NCBI GenBank assembly: GCA_016748015.1
Contig: JAAOMT010000690.1
Span: forward strand, 365,790 to 429,789
Origin: Geosiphon pyriformis
Taxonomy: Eukaryota; Glomeromycota; Glomeromycetes; Archaeosporales; Geosiphonaceae
Reading direction: 5' to 3'
Length of the DNA: 64,000 bases
The first letter of the stretch is position 1; every line of letters starts with the position of its first letter. Both the position numbers and the translations under genes were made by a program. The notes beneath the pieces were generated by a model, which ran no database searches, was not told the DNA's origin, and saw only the letters and a list, made by a program, of their open reading frames with translations. Shown one piece after another: positions 50,301 through 61,692 of this stretch.

Positions 50301-53300
50301 TTCTTTAAAACATGTTTATTTGATATTATCTGTATTTTTTATTTTTAACTTTTAACAATTTATATTAATTTGTTTGTAAATATTGTTTAGATAAACATTT
50401 AATAGACTTTACAAACCAACCAAAATTGAAACAGCTTTGTGATTGGTGTTAAAAAAGTCAGATATAAAACCAATTTCATAATTTACAACTGCTGATAACA
50501 AACTTTTACTCAAAAAAATATAATTAATAATTTTTTCAACTCTCTTAGAATTGTTTCAGATAAAAGTTTTAATCAAAAAATGTCTGCTAAAAAAATTAAT
50601 TAAACTCATATTTAAGCATTTTCTAAAACTTACACATTTTTTAAAACTATTTTTATCAAAATTACTATCTAAAATCATGAAAAAGCTAAAAATAACTGCC
50701 TTAAAAATAAAAAAATTGATGTTAAAAGTCTGTTTAAATTTAGTTTTAGCTGATACTTTAGCATATAAATTCAAAATTATAATTAACAGTTTATTCTTAA
50801 ACAAAAAGTAAACTAAAATTATTTTACTAAAAATTTCTTCTATTTTTGTAATATTTTAAGCCAAAAAATTGTTTATAATAATAACTATGTTAACATTAAA
50901 AAAACTGTTTTTCAAACCAGATGTAAAAATTCAGACTTTATTAAATCTGTTCATAATCTATAATCTAGTACTAAACTTCAATTTTGTCTTTATTATAATA
51001 AATATTATGTTTTTAAAATTTATGTGCCATTAAATAATGTCTTTTTGCTTGGCTAAATTGTTTATTTCTTTGATATTGCATATAGCAATTTTTTAAATAA
51101 AACTGGTTATTAAGAAAAATAAAAGCTCAAATTCAAATTGAGATTGTTTACTTTAATCAAAAAGCTCAAAATCATTTTTAATAATTTTTTTATATTATTT
51201 TTCAACTTTAAAAAACTCAACAAATCTGAAAACTTTGCTTCTATAATAGTTTTACTGCTAATAATTACAATTAAACTCTTACTTATTACTATATCTATTT
51301 CTTAATTTTGTAATAAAGAGATTATCAATAGCTAATATTTAGAGTTAAGCTAAAAAACTATTAGTCTAAGTGTGTCTAATTTTTTAGTTATCTTATTAAT
51401 TTGTTTTATAAGACTAGTAAAACTGCACTTAAAAATAGTAAACCTATTATTTATTTCTAATATAATTAGCAGAAGAAATTTTATTTCCATAAAAAACCAG
51501 ATTTTAAAAATTTATTATGTTAAAGAAAAGAAAAAAATAAAAAACCACTAATAATTTTTATTCAAGAGACTTTATTAAAAGAAACTGAATAAGCAATAAA
51601 AACCAAACATTTAACATAAATAGTAGCAAGTCTGCTTTTATCTGCTTTTAAAAAAATTTTATAAAAAAAGCCACTTAAAAAGACTTTTTTACTAATAGTA
51701 CAACTAATTGATATATGATCTGATTTTTTATACTTGGCATACTTGATACATTTGGCTCTATTTATATAAAATCAACATAGATTAGTATCTTTTATTACAA
51801 ATATAGTTCATATAGCAGTATTCAATAAAATATTAATATTAATACACATTACAGCATACTTGGCTTAAGCATATATAATTAAATAATAATTAATAACACA
51901 AGTTTTTTTATTAATTAATCTAATAAAATCTCAAATATTATAAATATTGGTCTCCATTAATAATATATAAAGCAGTGTTTTGTTATTGTTTTTTACATTC
52001 CAAGTTTTTTTGTTTAAATCTGCTTTAGCAATATGTATAGTATATTTTTTAATTAAAATAGATTATTTAACTACAACCAAATTAGCACAACTTAATTGTT
52101 TAAATTTTATGATTGTTTTTTTGTTATAGTCTTATTAGTTATATCTTAATTGACTTAATTATTTCAAAATTAGATAATACAGTACACATAGTTTTTATAG
52201 ACATTTTTACCAGAATTTTTTTAATTATTACAATTTAATTTAAGTGTATAGCTAATTTTTTTAGATTAATGTTTACTAAGATGTTTGTAGTTCTTGTTTT
52301 TTTTGTTGTCTATGCTAAGCTTAATTTAGATGTAAAAAACATTTAAATAATCTTAGCAAATTTTAAAAAAATAAAAGCCTCTCCAAAATTATTAATACTA
52401 ATAAACAAATTTTTAATTATTTTTAATTTTTCTTAAAAAAACTTTTTTGTTATAACATCTAAATTAATATTCAAAGTAAAAAACTTTTTAACTAAGACTT
52501 AAACCAGACTTTTGAAAAAAAGAGAAAGTAATAAAAAAGTATTTATTATAAAGTTATTATTATTATTATTATTAAAGAAGTTAATCTTGTTTAAAGATTT
52601 GTTCAAAATATGTTTGTTTACAATTTTTGGTTCTTTTAAAATATTATTAACATTTTTATTACCAATTTTATTTTTACTACTATAGTCAATACTAGTATTT
52701 TTTACCAAATAGTTTTTTTCTATATTAATATTTTTAAACTTAATAATGTTTTCATTTTTCAATTTTTTTTTACTATTATTAGCAAAACTTTTTTATTTTG
52801 TCAAAGAATTACCAATTATGTTACTTTTAACAATAGCTTTATTTTTTATTTCTTTCTTAAAAACAAAAATCTCTTATCTAAATTTAAACCAAAGTTTTTG
52901 ACAGTTTTTTTTATGTTTAAAATCCTAGAATTAACAGCCAGCTTGTTGTTAAACAAAAAAATTTTAAAGTATTTAACTGGATATTAAAAAAAAACAATAA
53001 AAAAGACAACAAAAAACTTTTTATACAAAATTATGTTCTTTAAAAAATTTAAAACATAGAAAAAAAAGAAGTTTATTATTTCTATTAACAATATATTAAT
53101 TATAATATTCAATTTTATTTTAGTTATAAACAATAATTTTTTTATTATTTTAAATAATAGCAATAATAATACATATATTTATTAAAATTAATTTTAATTA
53201 ATATATATAGAATTAAATTGCTTTATATATTTAATTTAAAAACAAATAAATTATGTTTCTATATATAATTTTAATTAATTAATTTATTAAATTATTTAAT

Positions 53301-54600
53301 CTTAATTAAACTAATAAAATAAAAACTAAAACACTTTTTTTAATTTTTAAAACATTATTAATTTTTATAATATTTAAAGAACTGTTAATATTTGTGAAAA
53401 TTTTTTTAAATAAATGGTTTTTATTTTAGTATTTAGTAAAACTATTATAATTAAGTTTAATTTTTATATAAATTTATTAATTTGAAAATAATTATTAAGA
53501 AGAATATCAAATTTTTTAAATATTATTGTTAATGTTTTTGTTTTTGTTGTTATAATTTTGTATAATATTTTTTAAAGAATATTTTTAATGTTTTTGGTAA
53601 AATTTTTAATGTTATTATGTTTTTAACTTTTTTAAAACTGTTATATATACCAATTAATTTTGATAATAAAATATATTTAAAACCAAGTTAATTGATTTTT
53701 TTGGTTATGCAGTTTTTAAAATTAATAATTTAATTTTTTAAATTGATAATTAAACTTGTTTTAAAATTATTATTAATTTGTTATTATTATTTTTAAATTT
53801 AAAAAATCTTTTAATAAAACAATTAAAATTATTATTGTAAAAAAATTATATTTAATAAAAAAACTCTTAAATATTAATAATATTATAAGTATTAAAATTT
53901 AAATATCTGATTTTTAATTATAAAACTGGTTTTTTTTAAGTTTATAATTGTTTTTAAAAATTTTATTAATTTATTTATTGGCTTAATATTATATGTTAAG
54001 ACTATTATTTTTTTGTTTTATATAATTTTATTTAAATCTAAATTGTAAAGTTTATTAAATTTAATTGATTCTGTTGTTAAAAAAATTAGTTTTTTGGTAT
54101 TTTTAATTATTTTTTTTGTATTTGTTCAAAAAATCCAATTATCAATATTAAAACATGTTTTATATTTTTAAAAATCAAATTAATCACATTTTTAAATAGT
54201 TACTTATTTGTTTAAAAGCTTAATCAATTCAAGAATAAAAAAACTTATTTTAGTTTACTGTTGTAATTAATTATAAAAAACTTTATAATATGTAATATAC
54301 AATAAAAAAAGTAATGTTTTATAGAAAAATGAATGCATAGACAAATTTATAATGAACAGATATATGTAAACTACTTACGTAAAATAATGTTTTTGGTTTA
54401 AAAAACAGATAGACAGTTGGTAAAAAAAACATGATTCATGTTTGTGGTAACATTAATGTAACTAACATAGTCAATAAAAAGACCACATCTTGTTAAAATT
54501 AAATTTCATATTATTTTTATAGTTTCAGAAAAGTTATTAAGACAACAAAAGTGAGGTTACACTCAATAATAAATCTTTGAAATAAACTATAATTTAGTTT
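50301..54600. other. AT-rich island with retroelement ORF1-like remnants
   Basis: Mostly low-complexity. On the minus strand, 50804-50556 and 52762-52499 hold frames rich in Asn, Lys and Ser (for example YSSKNKIGNKNVNNILKEP). Many of these residues look like mutated Asp/Glu of an acidic gag-like ORF1, possibly the 5' part of the LINE at 44.7-50.3 kb. This is inference. A T-skewed block lies at 53.4-54.2 kb. Confidence 0.35.
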
Positions 54601-54637
54601 CATTTTTAGGACTGCTTTTCGCCACTAGCGCGTCCAA

Positions 54638-56741
54638 ATGGAGCAAATTCAAATGGAATTATGTGAAATGTTTCCTGGCCGAGTACGACAAATTACAACA
54701 TTGTTAAATCTAATGGGCAAGGTAAATGTTATTCGATACTTTCGAACATACAACATTCAAAAGGCTAGTCATTGCAGCTTTCCCTTAGTATGTATTAACT
54801 GAAAGAACTTGAATTAACGCGTTTTTCAACGAGTATTAATAGCCTAAAGATCAGACACCGCCTGCCCTTTACATTTATGGTCACACTGCCTTGGGGAAAA
54901 CAACTGTTATTCAGAATCTCTTCAAGCTGGCGCTTCCACCCCATCATTATTCCTTCTTGGACTGTATCGTGTGTTTCGAACCACGAATGTTGTTTCAACA
55001 TGCATTGAACGACTTAACGATGACCCGTCCCACGCCAGCGAATGGTTACCAAAGTCAAAAATGTTTAAATCTGTCAGATTTCGTTGTGAAAGTAGCCCAA
55101 TGCTGTAATATTGGAGCTGATGCTGGCGAGACACGTTATTTGGTATTAAATATGAATACATAAGTTAATAATAACATATTGTGAACCCTCAAATTGATTC
55201 TTTTCATTGCTTTTTCTATGGAAATCAGATTTTCGATCGAGCTGAGAGATTACGAGACAAAACTCCAGATACATTAATACCTACTTTATTAAAATTGAGA
55301 GAATTGGTTGGTTGTTGCTGTGGGATCAAAATCCTTTTCGTTGGTCGATTTTATTCAATTTTTTGATTAATATTTTTAGACGAAGCAAAATATTTGTATT
55401 CTCTTTATCAGCAATATCCCCTGGGAGCATTTCAGAACAGGTGCTTCATTTTATGAACCCCTTCTGTTGCCGTTTCCAGAGTACTCCAAAGATATCCTTT
55501 TTCTCGTTGCTTTAGAAAACTTTATATTTTTGCTTTGTCTTTGACTTTGCATTCCTTATACAAGATATCTTAAGAATATTTGCGAAGCATTGTCCGAAGG
55601 GCGGAGATTTAGGATTTTTCCGGATTTTTGTTAGTTTCGTGTATGATTCTTTCAGTATTAATTGCAAAGATCTCAATCAATTATTGCACCTGGCTTCATT
55701 GCTTTACCCCAAGTATATAGAACCAATCGAAGATGGAAGAGGTTAGTATCAAACCAATTTTAGGTTGACTCATCCTTCGACGCTTAATTTATCAATTAAC
55801 ATTCCAACAAACTAATAACAGCGAGACCTAGTGAAACAGCCAAGTTGATTAATTATGTCGAGCCCTATTTCAAAACAGCAATGGATAAGCTTTATTTGAA
55901 TGAGATATCAAGCTCTGAATGGTCAAAAAAAGCGACGGATACAGAGGAAAATTTATTAATAACTGTATCTTTTTCACCCAGTAAGAAAGTTCAATCCCTA
56001 AATTTTTCATTCAACATCCTTTTATTTTCACGGCTAACCTATTTCCTTTGATTCACTCTGAACCCGAAAGATGATGATATACCACGGTTTACAAAATATT
56101 TGTTAATCGCATCTTTCTTAGCGTCTTACAATCCGCCTCGTCTCGATAAACGGTATTTTTCCAAAGGTCCTGAAGATCGAATTCCTGCCTATCGAAAAAA
56201 GGCAAACCAAGGGACTCCAAGAAACAGTTCGGTTTTGAGCAAATTTGACAATAGACAAAAAAAGGTAAACAATAAATTTTGTTTCAATTCCCTTTTCAAT
56301 GTAGATTTCAATCTTTAAATTAGGGTTGAGTCAATTATCTTGCTAATATTAGAAGCTCTATCTTTGCAATCAAATTATGTAGTATCGGCAGCAACTGCAA
56401 GGCCCCGCTGCTTTTCCTGTTGAACGTTTGTTGGCGATTTTTCACAGCATTGTTCCAGATACAGATATTGATGCAGATGTTGAAATACAGACCCAGGCAA
56501 AGTTTCTATCTTTTAACTTATATGTCTCGACCGAAAGGACAATATGTTGCTAAAAATATTTAAAAAAATATCTTATAATTAGATTTCAACCTTGGTCACA
56601 CTCCGTTTCCTTGCGCGTGGATCATCCTTGGATAAATTGGAGGTCGCCAAATATAAGTGTAATGTAAGCTACGAGTTTATCAAAAAAATTTCCTCAAGTT
56701 TACAATTCGAGATCCAGCATTATTTGTATGACTTTGAATGA
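54638..56741 (+). CDS. ORC5: Origin recognition complex subunit 5
   Basis: AAA+ subunit of the six-protein complex that marks replication origins and loads MCM2-7 in the nucleus. Nine exons: 54638-54721, 54843-55142, 55229-55306, 55380-55491, 55562-55741, 55822-55980, 56071-56264, 56383-56496, 56583-56741; phases agree (1380 nt, 459 aa, normal for ORC5). Walker A is YGHTALGKTT (about 40-49), Walker B-like YLIFDRAERL follows, then NICILFISNIPWEHF, the helical YLLIASFLASYNPPRLDKRY signature of ORC5, and a C-terminus VSYEFIKKI...YLYDFE. Intron 4 (55492-55561) has an ATATCCTTT donor and AC acceptor, a U12-type intron; intron 8 has a GC donor (CAG|GCAAAG). It ends 38 bp from the convergent NOP7 gene. 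The start chosen is the first ATG of the exon. Confidence 0.93.
55492..55561 (+). other. U12-type (AT-AC) intron in ORC5
   Basis: The 5' splice site ATATCCTTT exactly matches the U12 donor consensus. A branch-point-like TCTTTGAC lies at 55538-55545, about 17 nt before the AC acceptor. Splicing gives EYSK-EDILRIFAKH in frame; using the nearby AG (55563-55564) gives EYSK-DILRIF, also in frame. No GT donor in reach restores the family sequence. Confidence 0.75.
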
Positions 56742-56779
56742 CTTAAAATAAGGTAAATTAGCATACTTATTGGAATACT

Positions 56780-59208
56780 TCAAAGTTGTTTGACTCCTGA
56801 ATTCTTATTTTTTCCCTTGGTCTTTTTATCGGCTGAGTGAGTAACGGATTTTAAGTCGTTGGATTTGATAGCCGAAATGAGTTCCTTTTTCTTTTGTAAA
56901 TTTGCAACCTTCTTCTCTTGCTTCTTTTTTCCATATTGTATTTTGTCATAGAGTTTCCTCTGTTTTTTAGACATCATAATCTTAGCTAATTCTTTTGCGT
57001 CTTTTTCTTCCTCTTCTTGAATATCTTCTATAGTGCGTTTCTTTCCGACCGCTAGTTTTGTTGATATCACCTTCTTTATTGAATTATTCTTAACTGATTG
57101 TTGATTTGTTTCCTTTTTTTGGTATTTAGAGAATGAAATACCCTTGGCTTCTGCTTCGAGCTCTAATATGCGAAGCTTTTCTTCATTTTCTTCCTCGGAC
57201 TGCTAAGAAACCGAAATTCATGAGATTTAAAATAAATGGGTATAGCCAAAAAAAATTTCTCTCGAATTTACCTGATTTTCCTCAATTCTAGAATTTGTCA
57301 TTTTTTTCTTGGCAAACTTATCCTCTAACGGTTTTTCTAAATCTTCATCATGTTCGCTATCATTGATATCCTCTTCCTCATCTTCCATATCTTCACTAGT
57401 TTGAGAGTCGTCCTTGACAGTGATCTCCTCTTGAACGGGTCCAATGCTGATAGAATCATGATCTTCAAAATACTTGTCGATATCGGGAATATAATCCCCC
57501 TCTTTATGTTCTACAAATGGGGATAAATGAGGCGGTGGGATTTTCCCTGGTTGATATGGTTCCATAGTTAACAATTTGTGAGCGTTGATACAATCATAAA
57601 CCCACTGGGGTTGAATGTAACTCCGCGAAAGAAATCGATGTTCTTGCGAGGGACGATCGCAAATTTGATGAGTAATCCGTTCATCATTTTCTACGTATGG
57701 TGACCCAAATCCTACAGTGGGATCCCAACCCACCTGTCCACCAAAGGTTCGTATTATAAATTCCAAAGAATATCGAGGAACTTCGCGTGATAAATAAAAT
57801 ACACATTTTGAAAATAACTGTTGGAGTTCCTGAACAGCGACAGATGCCGAGTAAAGATCGCGATAGGTGATCATTTTTGTTGCAGGGTCATTGTGGCTCT
57901 GTTCACTAGACTTTCCATTCGTCTGTTCTGTGAATTCGTCTATCATAATTTCTTCCTGTCTGATTTCGGGGACCGAGTTGACTTCAGATTCTTCACAATC
58001 AGTTTTAATAGCGTTCAAATCGTGATCTTTGATAGATTGGAGCTTCCGAGACAAAGTCTTTAGACGTTCTTCAGACTCCTTTTTCTGAACTAACTCCTTA
58101 CGTGTTTCTTTTCTTTTGTTTAGGTCATTATTTAGAGGCTGATGAATATTTACAAGGTCTATAAACTCAATTATATATGCACCCAAACCCGCTGCTGCCT
58201 CATCTTTGAGTTTGTCAAATTTGGGCGGGTATACCAAATTGGCCTCAGTGAACAATTTAAAATTCACAAACCCGACAAGCGTTTGGTAAAATTCCAAAAA
58301 AGTAAGCATTATTCGAAAATCAATGTCATCCGGAACCTGTGATTCACAAAATTTGGTTTAATTAGATGACAAAAGAGTCTGAAAAAAGTTTAGGATACAA
58401 AGACCTGTTGACTAAATTGATATGGAACAATCCAGGTAATGGTTTGGCCTTTGATCTCGGCTTGATAGTAAATCCCTTTAATAGATAAAAATACTTTACG
58501 CAAGCTTCTCGTGTGCATAATATAATGTTGAAATTCTGACGACAACCGTTGACAATTAAGTACTGTTTCATTTTTTATTTTGTCAGTGGCGGGAAATGTG
58601 GAAAATAAGAATAGCATGCACAAGGCATCATCGAGATCCCTTAAGGCGTCAGTGAAACTTGGATATCTGAACAAGGAAGGTAGAATTAATGATTCATATT
58701 TATATTTTGATCATGGATCTGGAATATTTCTCACCTTTCCTTTATAATATGATCTAAAGTGTACACGGGTTTATTGCTCTCCAAACTTTTCGCGATACCA
58801 TACTGCTGCTTTCCGAGAGCTTTGCTCAGTTTTCGAACAAAAATTTTATGTTCTCTAAATTTTTCCAATACCGGCTCATGCAAAAGATAGTGGACATCTT
58901 TAAAATAGTAAAACGTTGCGGGTGTTGTAGAACCTTTGTTGGCTTTTTTCTTATTTTTGGGTTCTCTGGGGTATATTCCCTTTAAAATGCATAGACGCCT
59001 TTGATTTTTCCATATTCAGTATAATGCGCGAATATCAAGAAAAAATTACAAAATTGTCCGTTACGAGTTGACCACCAAACAAAAACCATGAAAAAAATAT
59101 AGAAAACCTAAAGTCTGCAAGGGTCACTTGTAATTTTTTCAAGGCTTGATTGCGAGTTATATAGTTGGCTGCTGCCCCGGATTGACCTTTTTTCTTTAAT
59201 TTTCCCAT
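56780..59208 (-). CDS. NOP7: Pescadillo / NOP7, ribosome biogenesis factor
   Basis: Nucleolar protein of the PeBoW complex (NOP7-ERB1-YTM1) needed for 27S pre-rRNA processing and 60S subunit assembly. Five exons: 59208-59108, 58998-58735, 58666-58405, 58336-57272, 57199-56780; all GT-AG, phases agree, 703 aa. The N-terminal pescadillo domain starts with the near-invariant [20 protein letters not shown] and continues [20 protein letters not shown]. The BRCT domain lies at about 382-470 ([21 protein letters not shown]). A long Glu/Asp-rich stretch and a Lys-rich coiled C-terminus ([20 protein letters not shown]) follow. It is about 100 residues longer than usual, through a charged insert before the BRCT domain. 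An in-frame upstream Met at 59271 was rejected because the conserved start is at 59208. Confidence 0.95.
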
Positions 59209-59726
59209 AACAAAAGTTTTCCAAACGATGACAAGACGGTGAAGTGAATTTATATAGGACAGGAAGATCACTAGATCAAGGGTAATTGCTAGAAAATTCC
59301 ATTTTGGAAAATTTTTTATTTGTTTTAAAAATGGCTAAAATACAATTTTAATTAAATTTTTTAAATGTTATTTTTTTATTAATATAACATATTTTAAAAT
59401 CCAATAAAAATTAATGTTTAAAAATAATATTTTTCATCATTAAAAGAATAATCATGATTAATTTTGTTATCAATTCTAAAAACTTTTATTATTTAAATTA
59501 AAAACAGAGAGGCTAAATTATGATTGGCTCTCAGCTTTTCAAACCGGAAATTTAAATAGTACACCTTTAAATTTGATCAACCACATTTTCAGTTTATGAA
59601 CACTTAAAGCGGTTTTGTTGATTGTAACACAGCCTGATCGATATATGAATAAAATTTTGTTTTGAATATGAGGATTTTAGCCATAAATCATGATACCCAA
59701 TTACTTCTTTCTGCTTTGAAATTATT
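59209..59726. other. Intergenic: NOP7 promoter and TACO1 downstream region
   Basis: Short AT-rich spacer between two minus-strand genes. No further feature seen. Confidence 0.6.
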
Positions 59727-61125
59727 TCATTCAGCATTGCTATAGATTTCAACGACATCTTCGTTATCATTTAAAGCGTTAATAAATTTTGATAATGTCG
59801 TCTCAAGTTCCTCATTTTCTCCCACGATGGTTGTGGTGTTGGGGACATATCCAGCACGTAGATTATTGACCTCATAGTTGTACTTCTTTCTCAATTGTTC
59901 TGATAGCCCATTTATCGTGTTAGGTGAACAAGAGATCTTTGGATAAAGAAGATCAAGATATTGAGCATATTGAGTTTAGGTTTGAACAATTTACAAAATT
60001 ACCTCTAAAATCCCATCTTCCAATTCCTCAATGTCTTCAACGCCACTTATCTCCAAAGCATTTTCCATCATTGAATCTATTGTATCTTTCGTGTTCCCTT
60101 TTGAAAATTGAATCTTTCCTGGTTGCATGGGAGAAAGGATTGAAAAGGAATCAAGATATTTCAAATATTAACGCTTTTGTTTTATAATCTGTAAATGCAA
60201 ATTTTCATCACCTTTTTTCTCAAACATCCATGCGACATTCGACATTGAGCCACTAGATAACCAAAGGTTAATTTTATTATCACAAGTTCATATAATCAGT
60301 TGAGAACACCAAATATTCATCATTGATGGAACTGAGGCAAACCAATACTCAAACTTCAGACCATACCGATATCTCGAGAAAATATTCTTCAAGGCCTTCA
60401 CAGTTCTATTTCTATTATCCGTTAAGGCTTCTCTAGAAAACGAGAAAAAAGGTTAAAGACATTCAAAAATCGTGTTCTAGGTTTCATAAGATAAATTTCA
60501 TCAAATGAATCTTACATAATAAATGCTACCCCACCAGGGCCATAGCCTTCGTAAGTAATACTCTCAATTGAATTCTGATCCTTGCCTTGTCCCGCTCCCT
60601 TTCAAATTTCTGAGAGTTAGGTGTAACAAAGCAAGGGACGATACAAACTATGGGGATTACCTTTTTTATTGCAGTCTCAATATTATCTTTTGGAACGTTT
60701 GCTTTCCTTGCTGTCGAGAGTGCAGCACTCAAACGAACATTAGTTACTGGGTCGGTGCTGTTACCCACTGAAGAAATGATCAATTCAATTTAAGATGTCC
60801 AAGGTTTGTCCCAACCAATTTCCCTTATATATGGTCCATTCTAAAAACTGCCTCAAAGACAAAGCTCACTTTTTCAAAACACACATTTTACCGCAAGTTC
60901 AATTTCCTTGGCAATTTTTGAAAATTGAACAGCTCGTTGGGCATCTTTTGCACCTTTATTGTGCCTTATTTTACTCCACTTGTTATGTCCTGAAAGAAGA
61001 GGTGAACTCGTAAATAAAGTTTTGGAAAAACTAGGAAAAGCTTCACAGGATGAAGCCACTAATAAAAAGTTTGCTTGGTGAAGACTGAAGCCACGAAGTG
61101 AGTTCAAGCGGAGAAACTGGTGCAT
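59727..61125 (-). CDS. TACO1/YebC-family mitochondrial translation activator
   Basis: YebC/PmpR-family protein. Mitochondrial members (human TACO1, yeast Dpc29) bind mitoribosomes or mRNA and aid mitochondrial translation. Seven exons: 61125-60885, 60767-60661, 60598-60516, 60432-60367, 60252-60212, 60118-60003, 59936-59727; all GT-AG, phases agree, 287 aa. The N-terminal ~45 residues are basic/hydroxylated and lack acids, consistent with a mitochondrial presequence. Then [20 protein letters not shown] (domain 1), [31 protein letters not shown] and [10 protein letters not shown] (the family signature), [14 protein letters not shown], and a normal C-terminus ending [10 protein letters not shown]. 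Exon 1 uses the donor GTGTGT at 60884, not the GTAAAA 5 nt earlier, because only that gives LAVKLGNSTDP. Confidence 0.93.
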
Positions 61126-61692
61126 CGCGAATTCTCCAAATTTACAATTTCAGAAATTCTAGATTAAGAAATTTCTCAAGTTTCTTATTGGCTGATTTGA
61201 TTTTTCATAAAAAGCAGGTTACCCAGACTTGTAAGTATTTACTCGGTTATGCGCATTCAAAAATCACCTGCTTTACACTGCAATTTACAGCCATTGATCA
61301 AGCAATTGTACCATCATCTTTGTAATGTTGAAACTTTTACACTTAATCATTAGTTATCTTCATGAATTTGGCCAAAGTTTTTCCAGTAGCAAGAGGTTCA
61401 AAATATTATATCTTTCCCGCTTTTGGACAAGCGAATAATGAAGAAAAGAAAACTAATAAGGCGGGAAAAGCAAAAGAAAACTTCTTAAGATACCAATAAA
61501 AGACGCTGTCCTCGAAGCCCCAAAGTGCCAATGTAAGTCTAAGCTCATATAAAGATAGGATCTGATGTCACTGCCCAAGCTTACTTGAATCTATTTATGC
61601 CGAAGATGAAGTATTCCCACTCTGATGGTGATATATGCAACCTATACTTGTGCCCAATTTCTGATAAAAAGGTCCAGCTCAATTTCACGCGT
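61126..61692. other. Intergenic: TACO1 promoter and downstream region of the SR gene
   Basis: No coding feature seen. Confidence 0.6.

Noticed and set aside
50551-50811. Plus-strand Lys/Leu-rich frame of 86 codons
   Set aside because: Low-complexity; the minus strand of the same segment fits the orientation and skew of the dead LINE better.
55143-55228. Stop after LNMNT taken as the end of a truncated ORC5
   Set aside because: A GT-AG intron at 55143-55228 restores the frame into IFDRAERLRD.
57821-58063. Plus-strand frame opposite NOP7
   Set aside because: Antisense shadow of NOP7 exon 4.
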